From Neoconidiobolus thromboides FSU 785 (taxonomy: Eukaryota > Entomophthoromycota > Entomophthoromycetes > Entomophthorales > Neoconidiobolaceae): DNA of 64,000 bases. The first letter of the stretch is position 1. Each line of letters begins with the position of its first letter. Below, in pieces: positions 1-10,763 of this stretch. Location: contig MU626318.1 in assembly GCA_025603075.1 (NCBI GenBank), positions 6,511 through 70,510 of the forward strand, in the 5' to 3' direction. The notes beneath the pieces are model-generated. The model was not told where the DNA came from and did no database searches. It worked only from the letters and a program-made list of their open reading frames with translations. Position numbers and translations under genes: made by a program.

Positions 1-94
<94 letters not shown>
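1..94. repeat. (AAT)n microsatellite
   Basis: About 31 uninterrupted AAT units run from the first base of the window, so the true left end lies outside. Similar AAT runs occur in an intron near 10720 and inside the Pms1 coding sequence near 16021. Confidence 0.95.
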
Positions 95-96
<2 letters not shown>

Positions 97-204
97 CTAT
101 ATTAAAGTATTACTTAATATATTTAAAAGAATAATAATATTTTATAATGAAAAGTCAAAGATGTACACAAAGTTTAAATTTTAGTTGCATAATAAAACGT
201 TATA

Positions 205-303
205 TAAGTGTGTTTTTTTGACTTCATCACTTTTTCCATCTTTTAAGCCCTATTTGAGCGCAAAATTATTAGCAAAATTCTTAAACACAAAAATATAGCT
301 CCA
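205..303 (-). mobile_element. MITE copy 1 (TGGGGATGT family)
   Basis: A diverged reverse-oriented copy: the TTCATCACTTTTTCCATC core, a TTTGAGCG middle and an AAATTCTTAAACACAAAAAT arm are recognisable, but the TGGGG terminus has decayed. Confidence 0.8.
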
Positions 304-918
304 TATATTTTAAACATTAAGCTATTATATTATATTTTTTTATTTAGAATTACTATAGTAAAATAATTAATAACACATCTGCTAAATTTATTTCTGAAGC
401 ATCTAGTACTTACTTTTATGACTAATAATTAACATGTTAATTGTGGCATGATACTTAAATCTTATATTAAAGTATACAATTGTTTTGTAAAATAAACTTA
501 AAAATTGTAGAGCTTTTAGATTATACTGTAATTTTGATTTTTTACCTAAAAGTTAAATTAATTTTTTATACTCGTTGTTTCAGTGTTAATGACTTTAGAA
601 ATTATTATATTTTAATTTGAAATAAGGTATAATATGTATATATAAATAAGCTTGAACGTTTTTGGATTTGTTTTATTTTATTTTTATTTATGACTTTAGA
701 AATGTTACCTACAAATGTGACCAACCTGTATATTAATTCATCATAAAGAATTCTTTAAAAAATGAATGATGTAACTAAATGATATTCAAATGACCTGTTG
801 TATTAATAAAGTAGGCATTAATTTATTTATTTGTATATTAAATCGTTAGAGATATGCAAATAGTTCATTTATATAACGACTAAAAAAAATACTTTCATAA
901 TTTAAAAATATTTAAAAA

Positions 919-958
919 TTAGTATGTCTATTTGGATGTGTTCAAATAGACATACTAA
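919..958. repeat. Perfect 16-bp hairpin
   Basis: Arms 919-934 and 943-958 are exact inverted complements around an 8-nt loop. It does not belong to the MITE families listed here and has no gene beside it. Confidence 0.85.
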
Positions 959-2242
959 AATTCAATTTTTTTTAACTTTGATTTAGATTTAAGATTACAA
1001 ACCTTTAAGGCTAATTTAAAAATTGGAGCAGTTAGGGGATGTATTATACTCATTAGTTTTTTTTATAAGGGCATTTTATAAATAGCTCCTGTTTTCTAGT
1101 TTTGAAAACGTTATTAGATGCAACAGTAAATATTCTTTGTAACTGAGAATGAAATTTATTTCAAGCTAAAGAATCTAATTGCTGCAATTCTACACCATTG
1201 CCACTAATCACCAAAAAAAATCAAGTTATGAAATATCCCTATAAAAGTAAGTGCGTTTTTTAAAATTTAGCGAATTTTTTCAAAAGATAACTTTTATTTT
1301 TTGTTTGTGCTCAACTTCTCTTTTTGCAATGAAGCAGTACTATGAAAAGTTGAACCTTAGGCTTTAATTAGTCTATCAATGTAAGGAAAAATAATGCCTT
1401 TATACTACTAGAAAGCTAGGAAAGTGTTGTTTTAGGAAAAGCGGTCAATTAAAACATCAAAATATTAGTTACTAGGCTATTATTCTAATTCTGGTTCTTT
1501 ATAATAAATATATTTATTGAGTAACTTTTAGAAATTAAATTAAAGAATATTTGCATAAATTTTTATGTAAATTTCAGGCTTTTTGATAATGATGGTCATT
1601 AATAAGAGTTATTATTTATTGCGTATTTGTGATTGAAATTATCAGATAAAGACTAAATCAAATAATTTTACTATTGTTTATTTATTGAATACTCTTACGA
1701 CTATTAGCTTAATAAAAACATACCCTTGTTGAATGACGATAATTGTTAAGTTTCGCACATAAGATAGTTTTTACTAATTTGTTGGAAAAAATTGTATAGG
1801 TATACTATTTTTTATGACTAAAATATATATAATTTAAATAATAACTTAGAAGGAAATGAAATTCTTAAATTTAATGAATTACTAAACTTATTCTTTATTT
1901 CTTAATTACATAAACTCTTTTTGCTTTAGTAACGTTTAAGTTTTATCCAAAGTTGAAAAGATGCTTAAATGGTGATAGTTGGTTGGTAATACTCTATAGA
2001 GTGTTAATTATTTATGAATAGTAAACTGGGATTATATACAATGATCTAAGTTCTTATGTAATTGAAATAGCCTGGGTATGGATAGTATCAATCCTAGCCT
2101 ACTTATCAACTGGTCATAGTTTCCAAACAGCTAAAAAGGGGGACTCGAGTTAAATTAATATACAATTAATTCAAACCTAAAAAGGACCTATCAATTTAAA
2201 AACAAGTAAGCTATCCTTTAACAAAATAATATTCTCAAAAAG

Positions 2243-2252
2243 TATATAAAGG
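2243..2252 (+). promoter_or_regulatory. TATA box of 8-Cys secreted gene 1
   Basis: TATATAAAGG lies 57 nt before the ATG at 2300. The paralogue at 6713 has the same box at the same distance. Confidence 0.7.
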
Positions 2253-2299
2253 ACAATGAGTTTTAACAAATCCTCATTAAATTCAAATTATAAACAAAA

Positions 2300-2692
2300 A
2301 TGACCAAAATTTTCAATATCATCTTAACTGCTGCTTTCATCGCTACCACTTTTGCTCAAAAGTGGAACTATTCATGCGAAATGACTGAAACAATGATTAA
2401 AAACAACGCTGAGAACGCCATCATATCTTGTAAATGTACTGCTACCTACCAAGACAAAAAAATCGAAATGAAATGTGATGATGCAACCACTCCAAAAGGA
2501 GGAATTTGCTCTGGTAGCCCAATCCATTCAAATGATAAATCCGTGAGTGCTGCTATTATTGGTTGTGGTATTGGAGGTGCTACCATTGAAACCAACAAAA
2601 AAGGAGAAGATTATAAAGAGGATACCTTCAAGTTGAACTGTAGTAGTCGTTCAGATGGTCAATCTTGCCGTGGTACCTTTACCCAAGCTTAA
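2300..2692 (+). CDS. Small secreted 8-cysteine protein, paralogue 1
   Basis: Single-exon 130-aa ORF. Residues 1-19 form a signal peptide (hydrophobic core, TTFA before the mature Gln), so the product should be secreted. The mature part has eight cysteines at 26, 44, 46, 59, 70, 89, 114 and 123 (spacing 17-1-12-10-18-24-8), an even number suited to four disulphides. The protein at 6713-7108 is a clear paralogue, sharing the start, the QKWNY mature N terminus and the GATIET segment, and the protein at 34631-35074 is a distant one. An AATAAA lies at 2730. I recognise no domain family. Small size, secretion and cysteine pattern would fit an effector-like or cell-wall-associated protein, but that is inference only. 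Confidence 0.85.
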   Translation: MTKIFNIILTAAFIATTFAQKWNYSCEMTETMIKNNAENAIISCKCTATYQDKKIEMKCDDATTPKGGICSGSPIHSNDKSVSAAIIGCGIGGATIETNKKGEDYKEDTFKLNCSSRSDGQSCRGTFTQA

Positions 2693-2729
2693 ATAGATTA
2701 GAGTATACTTATAGGCTGGACAGTAATTA

Positions 2730-2735
2730 AATAAA
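2730..2735 (+). terminator. Poly(A) signal candidate
   Basis: AATAAA 38 nt after the stop of the 8-Cys gene. The paralogue has the same context (TTAAATAAA) at 7146-7151. Confidence 0.45.
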
Positions 2736-4800
2736 CTATATTTTATTATAAAAAGTGATGTTCAATTCAGAATTTAAGTGTTTTACTAGTTGACAAAATT
2801 ATAAATTAAAATTATAGCTTATTTAAGTGTACAAAAGCTCAAAATAGCAGGAAAGTTCCTAAATTATTAAGCTTTATATAGCTGCTAAAATTCCATTGTG
2901 AACCTAATTTGAGGTAATTTTTAGAGCTATTATTTTTTTGTTTAGTTTTTTCAAAATCTGACTTTAGATTTTAACTTGATTTTAGTAAAATTCTATTTTA
3001 AATGGACAGTTGACTAGGTCATAACAAGTTGTAGTATCTGTAACTATGCCAAATATTACTACAGTATTTTTAAGCTATCACTGCTATAGTCACGATGAGT
3101 TGAAAATACTGTAGTTTGTAGTAATCCACTAATGCTTTGAGCTCTACTGACATCAAAAACAGACTACTTTTTGAAACTAGACCTTTTCTTAATATATTTT
3201 GATAAAATAAAACACTTTGAATTAAATTTTGAGAAAAATATCTAAAGTTGAAAGCAACAGCAATTAACGGTTTAGCCGTTTTGTTTTCCCAAACTTTATT
3301 ATTATTTAAAAGCAAAAAAACCAATTCAACAAAACCACATTAATTTTTCACTGTTCAAATTGGTTTTACTTTTGCATAATAACAATATAGGTAATTAAGT
3401 TGACTTGGTCAGGTAATAAAATAGATTTGTTAAAGGGTGAAATTTACTTTTGATAATCAAGTGTTCTAAATTTGCTTTAGCATTAAGTGGACACAAATAG
3501 GCCTTCTGATAACAACATTCTATTATTTGACATATTGAATTTAATTCCCCATATTGTTCTTTAAATCTTGAACTTGAAAGAAGAAGTATCTTTATTAAGT
3601 TACAAATCAACGGGAACAAGAAGTTCGAGTGATATTTGGCAAAAGGATCAACTTATTTGGAGTTAGAGTCTAGTCGTTTCATGGATAGGTAATACCATTA
3701 GCTCAAGCTATTTGTAATTATGATATTATAAATTATTAATTCTCTTTGTCCCCGAATGACTTTTTTCTTTGGAACACATATGAAAATATAATTTAAATTT
3801 TTTAAAGACGTTAGCAATTATAGATGAGCTAGACGTATTAATATTAAAAAATACTTTTAAACCCTCCATCACTTAATATTAATAAAACACACTAAAAGAT
3901 GAATATTTTTTACTCTAGCTAGGCTTATCCACTTGCTTGAATCTTTAAAACTCTAAGGCTTCAACTTGCCTCGCAGAATATTTCAACGCTACCACACCAT
4001 TTTATTCCCAACTCAACTCCTTTGTCTCTCTTTTTCTTATACAATTCTATAATCAATAATACAATTAACTTAGTTACAGCCTTCATTGATCTACTAATTT
4101 CCAAAAAAATAGCTGTAATAAAACGTTAAAATGACATGATAATAAAAATAGTAGAGTTCTTTAAGAAATCAATGATATAATGTAGCCTATTCCGATAGCC
4201 CTTATCCCATTTTAAATAATTATTTTTACAAAATATCTGATTTATCAGAGATTTTAGAGGAATTTTAAAGCTTATTGAACTTCTATTTATAATTTTTGAT
4301 AATTAATATTGCTGGTAATGAATAATAACAATTAATTGATTTTTGCAATAAAATAATTGTATACTATTAAGCTATTGTTGTATTATTGTATTTTTCGGTC
4401 AAATCATTAGCAATTATAGTTGAATCTGCCATAAAAATCGTCCAGTCAACTTTATCAAATATTATAAAAATGAATTCTTGTATCAATGAATTACAGCTGT
4501 TGAAACTCAATTATGCAGTTATCTGCAAAGTTCACAACTGTTATCTGTTTAGGTAGTTTTTTATAACTTGCTGCTTTTTTAAGCAGCCGACTTGGATTTA
4601 AACTTACAACGTTAAAAAGAAGGTTATTTATAGATAAATATAACCTGGTATGTTGCCAATTTGATTATTATTATTACTAGTGTCCTTGTATTTACAATAT
4701 CAAAACTATTTATAAAAAATATACTAAAATAAAAAAATACCAGCTACACAACTAAGTAAAAGAGTATTCAAGGATTTTGACTTTTTACAAATTAAATTGG

Positions 4801-4958
4801 CAGTAAGTGGTTTACCAGTGGGTTAAAATGATTAAGGGAGAGTTATTAAATAGAATAGCTCATATATATTAATGTATGGGACTAGGGTCAGAGTCCAATT
4901 TCTGTTAATTGGAATCAACCAATCATTTTAGCCCAGTGGTAAACTACTGATTACCACT
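4801..4958. mobile_element. Foldback/MITE-like element with ~33-bp inverted repeats
   Basis: The left arm 4801-4833 and right arm 4921-4958 are imperfect inverted complements: the left reads TTTACCAGTGGGTTAAAATG and the complement of the right reads TTTACCACTGGGCTAAAATG. The ~85-bp centre has no ORF. No other copy is seen in the window. Confidence 0.7.
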
Positions 4959-5205
4959 AAATTCAACAATATAAAAACAACTTGTCAATTGAAATTATTA
5001 TAGAAAATTTATGAAATCAGAGTTAATTTACAAACTGCGTTTTTGAAGTATGGCGAAAAAAAATTTGTTAAATTTCCATTTGAATTTCAGTCAATTTTGG
5101 GTTAATTTTAAAGTTTAAATAAGCAACTAGATGCTGCACAATTAAACTTCAATAGCTGCTATTAGCTTATCTACAATTTTTTGAAAATTTATTTGTAACT
5201 TAATA

Positions 5206-5305
5206 TAGTGATGTTTTTTTGACTTTATCACTTTTTCCATCTTTTAAGCATTATTTGAGTGGAAAATTTGTTAGTAAAGTTCTTAAATACAAAAATACAT
5301 CATCA
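5206..5305 (-). mobile_element. MITE copy 2
   Basis: Reverse-oriented; the core (TTTATCACTTTTTCCATC, then ATTTGAGTGGAAAATTTG) is well kept while the termini are degraded. Confidence 0.85.
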
Positions 5306-6657
5306 TATATTAAAGTTTAGAATTAGCTTCTTAATAGTGTTCATCCCTAAAAAGCATGATATAATAAGATTAGTTTATATTATCATGTATTAACAAAAAC
5401 GTGAAAGGTGGTAATTTTTTAATTTAAACTAATTTTCAAATGATCTAAATGCATATTTTTATTAAATTATTAATAGTTTGATATCTCATAACAATACTAA
5501 TAAAAAACGTAACAATATAGACATGAGGCAAACTTTTGTGCTGATTTTTGTATGTTAACATTTGTATCTCTTTTAGTTATAGTTGTTTAAAAACTGATAT
5601 AAACCCTTACTTACTATGTAGTTATAGCTACTTTTCTAATATTTATTTAAAGCACGTCTACTCCTATTGCACTACTAAAGAATATCGATATTCTCAAACT
5701 ACCAATACAGTCTCAATAAACTTTGTGCTCATTTTGAAAACTTATTAAGTATTCCTATAAACTACTTTACTTTTTTAAATCAACTCAAAGTAGTAGATGG
5801 ATGTAATATTAGAATGAATTCTACTTAATACCGAACTATTTTTGCTTTTAGATAAAAAAGATTTACTTCTACAACTAATAACATCTGTTAATTTTTTCAT
5901 TAATAAAAATAAAAAAACTCATAGGAATATTTAATATTTTAAAGCTACTAGATTTACTGAAGATTTCGGAGTAATTTTAAAGTTTATTAAGCTTCTATTT
6001 AAAGCTGATGATGACTGTTATTATTTGACTAATAATAATGACAAATTATTATATATTGCTTTATTACAGCAAAATCATCAAATCTATATTAAATCACAAT
6101 GATACTATTTCATGTTTGATATTAAATTACAACTAATTATGTGCTAAGGCCAGGCTTTATTTAAATGACACTTATAGGTAATTCGAAGTATTAAAAGCCT
6201 CTCAACTTAATCGATTATAACATAAAGTAGGGTTAAATCATTACGTTCCATTTTATTATTACAGTAATTTTAAAAAATGATATTTCCATATTTAGAAAGT
6301 CACTTAACTTATCCTCGATTTCTTAATAATTAAATTTATTTTTAGCCTAAAGTTGAATTAGATTTTACTTAAAGTTCAAAAAAAACGCTTAAAATAAAGG
6401 ACATCAACTAGTAAATAATTATAATTAGATTCTTTTCATTTATAAATAGTAGATAATATAATACATATAATAATAATAGTTCTTATATATTATAATAACT
6501 ACTTTTTAAAGTGTTTAATATTAATATAGAAACTATAATGATTAAACTAATGGAATTAAAAGTTTATTTTTATCACAAAATTAACTTGAATCTAAAAATA
6601 CCTTAGTGCTTTTAAAAATTAGATCCATTTTACAATTACTAAATATCTCTATGAAAG

Positions 6658-6666
6658 TATATAAAG
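6658..6666 (+). promoter_or_regulatory. TATA box of 8-Cys secreted gene 2
   Basis: TATATAAAG 55 nt upstream of the ATG at 6713, matching box and spacing at the paralogue. Confidence 0.7.
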
Positions 6667-6712
6667 AATAATCAAAACTTAGATATCATTATCCAATTCA
6701 AATATTCAAAAA

Positions 6713-7108
6713 ATGACTAAAATCTTCAGTACTCTTTTAGCTACTATCTTCATCTCCACTACCTTTGCTCAAAAATGGAATTATTTTTGTCAATCCACTG
6801 AATCTGTTATTAATCATGATATCAATCAAGGTGTAAGTTTATCCTGTTATTGTACCGCTACTTATCTTGATCAACAAATTGAATTAAAATGTGATGCTAA
6901 AAACTCAGCAAAAGGTCAATCTTGTTCAAACGGGTTAGTCCATTCTAATGATAATACTTTATCTGCTTCTATCGTTGACTGTAGTACCGATGGTGCTACC
7001 ATTGAAACTTCTAATAAGAGTGAAGTTTATCAAAAAGATAGCTTTAAATTTACTTGTATTAGTCGTGGGGATGGTAAATTCTGCCGTGGGAGCTTTGCTC
7101 AAGCTTAA
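6713..7108 (+). CDS. Small secreted 8-cysteine protein, paralogue 2
   Basis: Single-exon 131-aa ORF, paralogous to the gene at 2300 over its whole length. Signal peptide residues 1-19 end in TTFA, and the mature chain begins QKWNY. Eight cysteines at 26, 45, 47, 60, 71, 90, 115 and 124 match paralogue 1 one for one with a single-residue insertion in the first loop. Conserved blocks besides the cysteines include CTATY, HSND, GATIET and CRG near the C terminus. Promoter (TATATAAAG) and 3' end (TTAAATAAA) are also shared, so the duplication included regulatory flanks. Third-position changes are common between the pair, suggesting an older duplication kept by selection. Function unknown; secreted and probably disulphide-stabilised. 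Confidence 0.85.
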   Translation: MTKIFSTLLATIFISTTFAQKWNYFCQSTESVINHDINQGVSLSCYCTATYLDQQIELKCDAKNSAKGQSCSNGLVHSNDNTLSASIVDCSTDGATIETSNKSEVYQKDSFKFTCISRGDGKFCRGSFAQA

Positions 7109-8157
7109 ACAAATAAGAGTTTGTTTATAAGTTTTATAATAGTTAAATAAATAGCACATAATTTGTTAATACTATTTGCATTATTGAAGTTTAGATTGTA
7201 TTTTAAATAGACAAAAATTGTATAAAATTATTTTGTTTATAAAAGTATAAATCTTTTGGCTTTATTTTAAAATTTTATGTAATCATTATAGTTTCAATTT
7301 TGGTAGTATAAATTATGTATAATATTTAGAATGGTATAGGATTCATAATTATAATCAAATATATCCTTATATATTAATATAAGTTGTTACATAATGTAAA
7401 CAAACTTGGTAGATTATAAAATCCATTATTAAAAATATATAAAATTAATATGGGGATATATTTTTGTATTTAAGAATTTTACTAACAATTTTTCTACTCA
7501 AATAGTGCTTAAAAAAATGGAAAGGGTGATGAAGTCAAAAAAACATTCTCATATATTATCCACTTTTAATAAAGAAACAATTATAAAAGCATATAAAAAA
7601 TCATTAAGATTATAGTTTCTTATTAAATTCAATTCACCTAAAAGAAAGATTCAATTTTTCAATATTCTTTTACTTAGAATCTTTATCTTCATTATTTATT
7701 TCTAAAAACGAATATATTATTATGAAATTAATAAAGATGTAATCAATCATGATATTTAATAAAGATTTGTTTACTTTATCAATATGATATTACTTACTTT
7801 AATAAAAAACATAGAATTAAAATAAAGTATTATTAAGTTAGAAAAATAATCCAAATTGTTTATCTGTTTTTGTTTGTTTCAATGATAATATATTAACTAC
7901 TTTTCTTAATGTAACATTAATATAATAATTAAAGTTATTAAAATTATTAAGGATGATCAAGTGTATCAGTAAAATGATATTGAGGTTGATTTTATTAACT
8001 GTTGGGATACTAAACAGTGTTAAAATTATTTTAGTTGAATTTAAAATAGATTAAGTTGTTAATAAAACTCTTTTATTTATTTAAATAATATCATCATACA
8101 CGAATTTCAATCATAATTAACTACATTTACTATTTATTTCTCGACTCATTCATATTA
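7109..8157. other. Intergenic DNA with one MITE
   Basis: No gene seen. The MITE at 7451-7551 is the only recognisable feature; the remainder is AT-rich. Confidence 0.55.
7451..7551 (+). mobile_element. MITE copy 3
   Basis: Forward copy beginning TGGGGATATATTTTTG and ending in AAACATTCTCA, inserted in a TA-rich site. Confidence 0.9.
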
Positions 8158-9690
8158 TTAATAAATAAATGTTAATGCATTCTTATACACATGTTGTATC
8201 TTGCCAATAAACTTTAAATTCAATATTTTATTATTTTTACAATAAGCCCAGTTACGAATGTCTCCTGCATCTTTAGGTTTAATTTTATTTGGATCATAAC
8301 ATAAAGTAATATGTAATGGACGATTGTTTTTTAATTGAATTTTAGGTTGAGTATCTACTTTCAATGCTATCATAGATTGTCGAAATAGTCGATAACCGAT
8401 AATTTCAATTTGAATTTCTTGATTTAATTTTAAATTCATTAAATTTAATTTATATTCTGAAGCACAACCTAAACATATAGTTATATGATCTCCACTAATC
8501 AACCATTCTTTGTTAATAAATAAATGTTTTAAAAATGTTGCATAAATTTGTTTTGATATTGAATCATCGAAAGTTATAGCTAAATATTGTATTCTTTGTG
8601 TTAATTCAATTCTTTTTGGATAGAGGTTCTTTTTTTTTCGAAATAATATAGGATTAGAATTAATTCTATTTAGTATATTCTGCACTAATTGTTGTTCATA
8701 ATTGATATCTAAATGTTTTAAATTGGATTGTACTAAATGAATCATTGTGGATTGTATATTTTGATAACTTTGTTCAATTTGTTTTAAAAAGATTTCAAAT
8801 TCAGTTATATGTTTGATTCGATCATCATACATAATTAATGTGTTAACGGATGGAAATGTATTAATTAATTCATTAATAAATAATTTTTTGAATTCCATTG
8901 TTGATACTTTTTTTTTAATAATACTATTATATAATGTTTCTTTAAGTATTACTAAATCGAAATCCAAATTAACTTCTTTAACAATAGTTTGAATAATATC
9001 TAAAAATATTTCTCGATTTCTTCCTGTTAATAAAATAGTTAATGTATAAGGATCCTTTAAAGAAGCTTTTACTTTCTCTATTTAAAATTAATTTATTAAT
9101 AAAAATAAAAATAAAAATAAAAATAATATGAATATAAAAATAAAAATAAATATTACCTACTGTTGATTCAATAAACCAATGATTTAAAGGTATCATATTT
9201 TCTATTGATAAAGTATCTTTGTTTTGAAACCAACCAAATTCTTCATTAATTAAATAACCTCTCATTTCAGCATCCCATAATTTAACATTAGGTAATGGTG
9301 AACGAAATAAAGTTTGATCAAAATCAAATATGTTAATTTTTTTTGGTTCTAATAATATCTATGTTTATATATATTGTTTAATTATTATCATTATTATATA
9401 AGTTAAAACAAAAATATTACCTTTTGTTTCAATAACTTAACATCATTTAGAAATTCTGGAAGTGTATTAAATTCTCTTAAATAATTTACTTGTTTTATTA
9501 ACTTTGGATAAGGTAACTTTGGCTGTAACATAGTCACTTTAATACTTTGATTATTTTGAGAATGTTTGTAAGTGGTATTTTGGTTCATTTCATAATTAAT
9601 AACTTCTTGATTTTCTTCCATTATTAAATTCCTTTTAAATTTTTCTTCATAAGGTGACATTAAAAATAAAACTAAGATTTCAATTTCCAT
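8158..9690 (-). CDS. HAD-type 'Swiss Army Knife' RNA-repair-like protein with 2H motifs
   Basis: Three exons on the minus strand (9421-9690, 9157-9358, 8158-9077), GT-AG introns, predicted 463 aa. Exon 2 opens a HAD phosphatase-like domain: FDFDQTLF (nucleophile motif), then PLPNVKLWD, and LLTGR early in exon 3, followed by MYDDRIKH, as in the fungal HAD_SAK_1 (PF10307) family. The C-terminal part (around residues 354 and 416) carries two H-x-T-x motifs, HITICLG and HITLCYD, spaced as in 2H phosphoesterases of the ligT/CPDase type. Together this suggests an RNA-end-processing enzyme with phosphatase and cyclic phosphodiesterase modules. The N-terminal ~90 residues are low complexity. It is divergent from the gene at 9866 with about 175 bp between starts. 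The family assignment rests on motifs; the activity is inferred. Confidence 0.75.
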
Positions 9691-9865
9691 TAATTTAACT
9701 ATTAATAGATTCTAAAATCCCATAATTTTTGGATTTTGTTAACTTACTTTCCAAAAATAGAAAGCTCTACTAAAATAGGCCCAAATTTAATAATCATTTA
9801 AAATAATTTATTCATTTTATTGAATATTAATTTCAAATTTTTTATCTTTTTAAACTAGATTAAAA

Positions 9866-10719
9866 ATGAGTTTAATACAATTAGATTCCAGTTTTCAATT
9901 AGCTCAATATAAAATTGAAAATAAAACCAACACAAAACAAAATGAGGAAGATGTTATTAATACTTTATTTTCGGAACCCACTTATTTTAATAAAAAGCCT
10001 AAAGAAAATCCAAGTTTAATTTTAGCTACGGTACCAGGTGAAGGCATTCATCTTTATGAAGTGAGTAGATTGTTGTTATTAATTTGTATTCAAATAATTT
10101 AATTTATTTTGATTTATTTCATTTTTAGGTAACCCAACAACAACATATTAATTCTTGGGCTATACCAACGAATGTATCTTTAATTGGCTCAGCTAAAATT
10201 AAAATCAATGGACAAAATACTAAAGCAAATAAGGTACCAATATCTAATAATCATCAACAAAAGAAATCATTAGAAAATAGTATAGTTAATGGAGTTAATG
10301 AAGTTGGTAGTGAAAGTGGAGTAGAGACTGAATTATCTTCATTAATCAATACCAAAGATTTTCAAATCTTAGATTTGGGTTATTATCTTTATGCTCAAGT
10401 TAGTATGAATACTAAAAATAGTAATAAAAACCAACATCAAATTAAAAATAATGAAAGTCAAATTGTATGGATTTGGAAAGAAAATGCTAAAAAAATCGAA
10501 GTTAAAGTAAGAATATTAAGTTTATAATAATAATAAGTATTATATATTAATTAATCAATTAATTTTTATTATTATTAAATTATAGTTTGATAAACCGATC
10601 CAAGATATTTATCCTTTAGGTTATGAATATGGTATTAATGATGGTTGTTTAATTGTATTTAAAGATGGACAAATCAAATTATATAATTCATTATTATCTA
10701 AAGTTATTGTTGAATTAGA

Positions 10720-10763
<44 letters not shown>

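Larger units (their letters stand above)
95..2242. other. Gene-poor intergenic DNA
   Basis: No convincing coding sequence. It holds one MITE (205-303) and a perfect hairpin (919-958). The rest is AT-rich DNA with stops in every frame. Confidence 0.6.
2736..6657. other. Gene-poor intergenic DNA
   Basis: Nearly 4 kb between the two 8-Cys paralogues with no supported gene; short ORFs here have low-complexity composition. It contains a foldback element (4801-4958) and a MITE (5206-5305). Confidence 0.55.

Noticed and set aside
3070-3619. Two minus-strand ORFs of 84 and 74 codons
   Set aside because: Composition follows AT-rich background; no motif or splice partner.
5548-5748. 66-codon ORF in the 8-Cys intergenic region
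   Set aside because: Tyr/Ser/Cys-rich low-complexity reading, no promoter or homologue visible.
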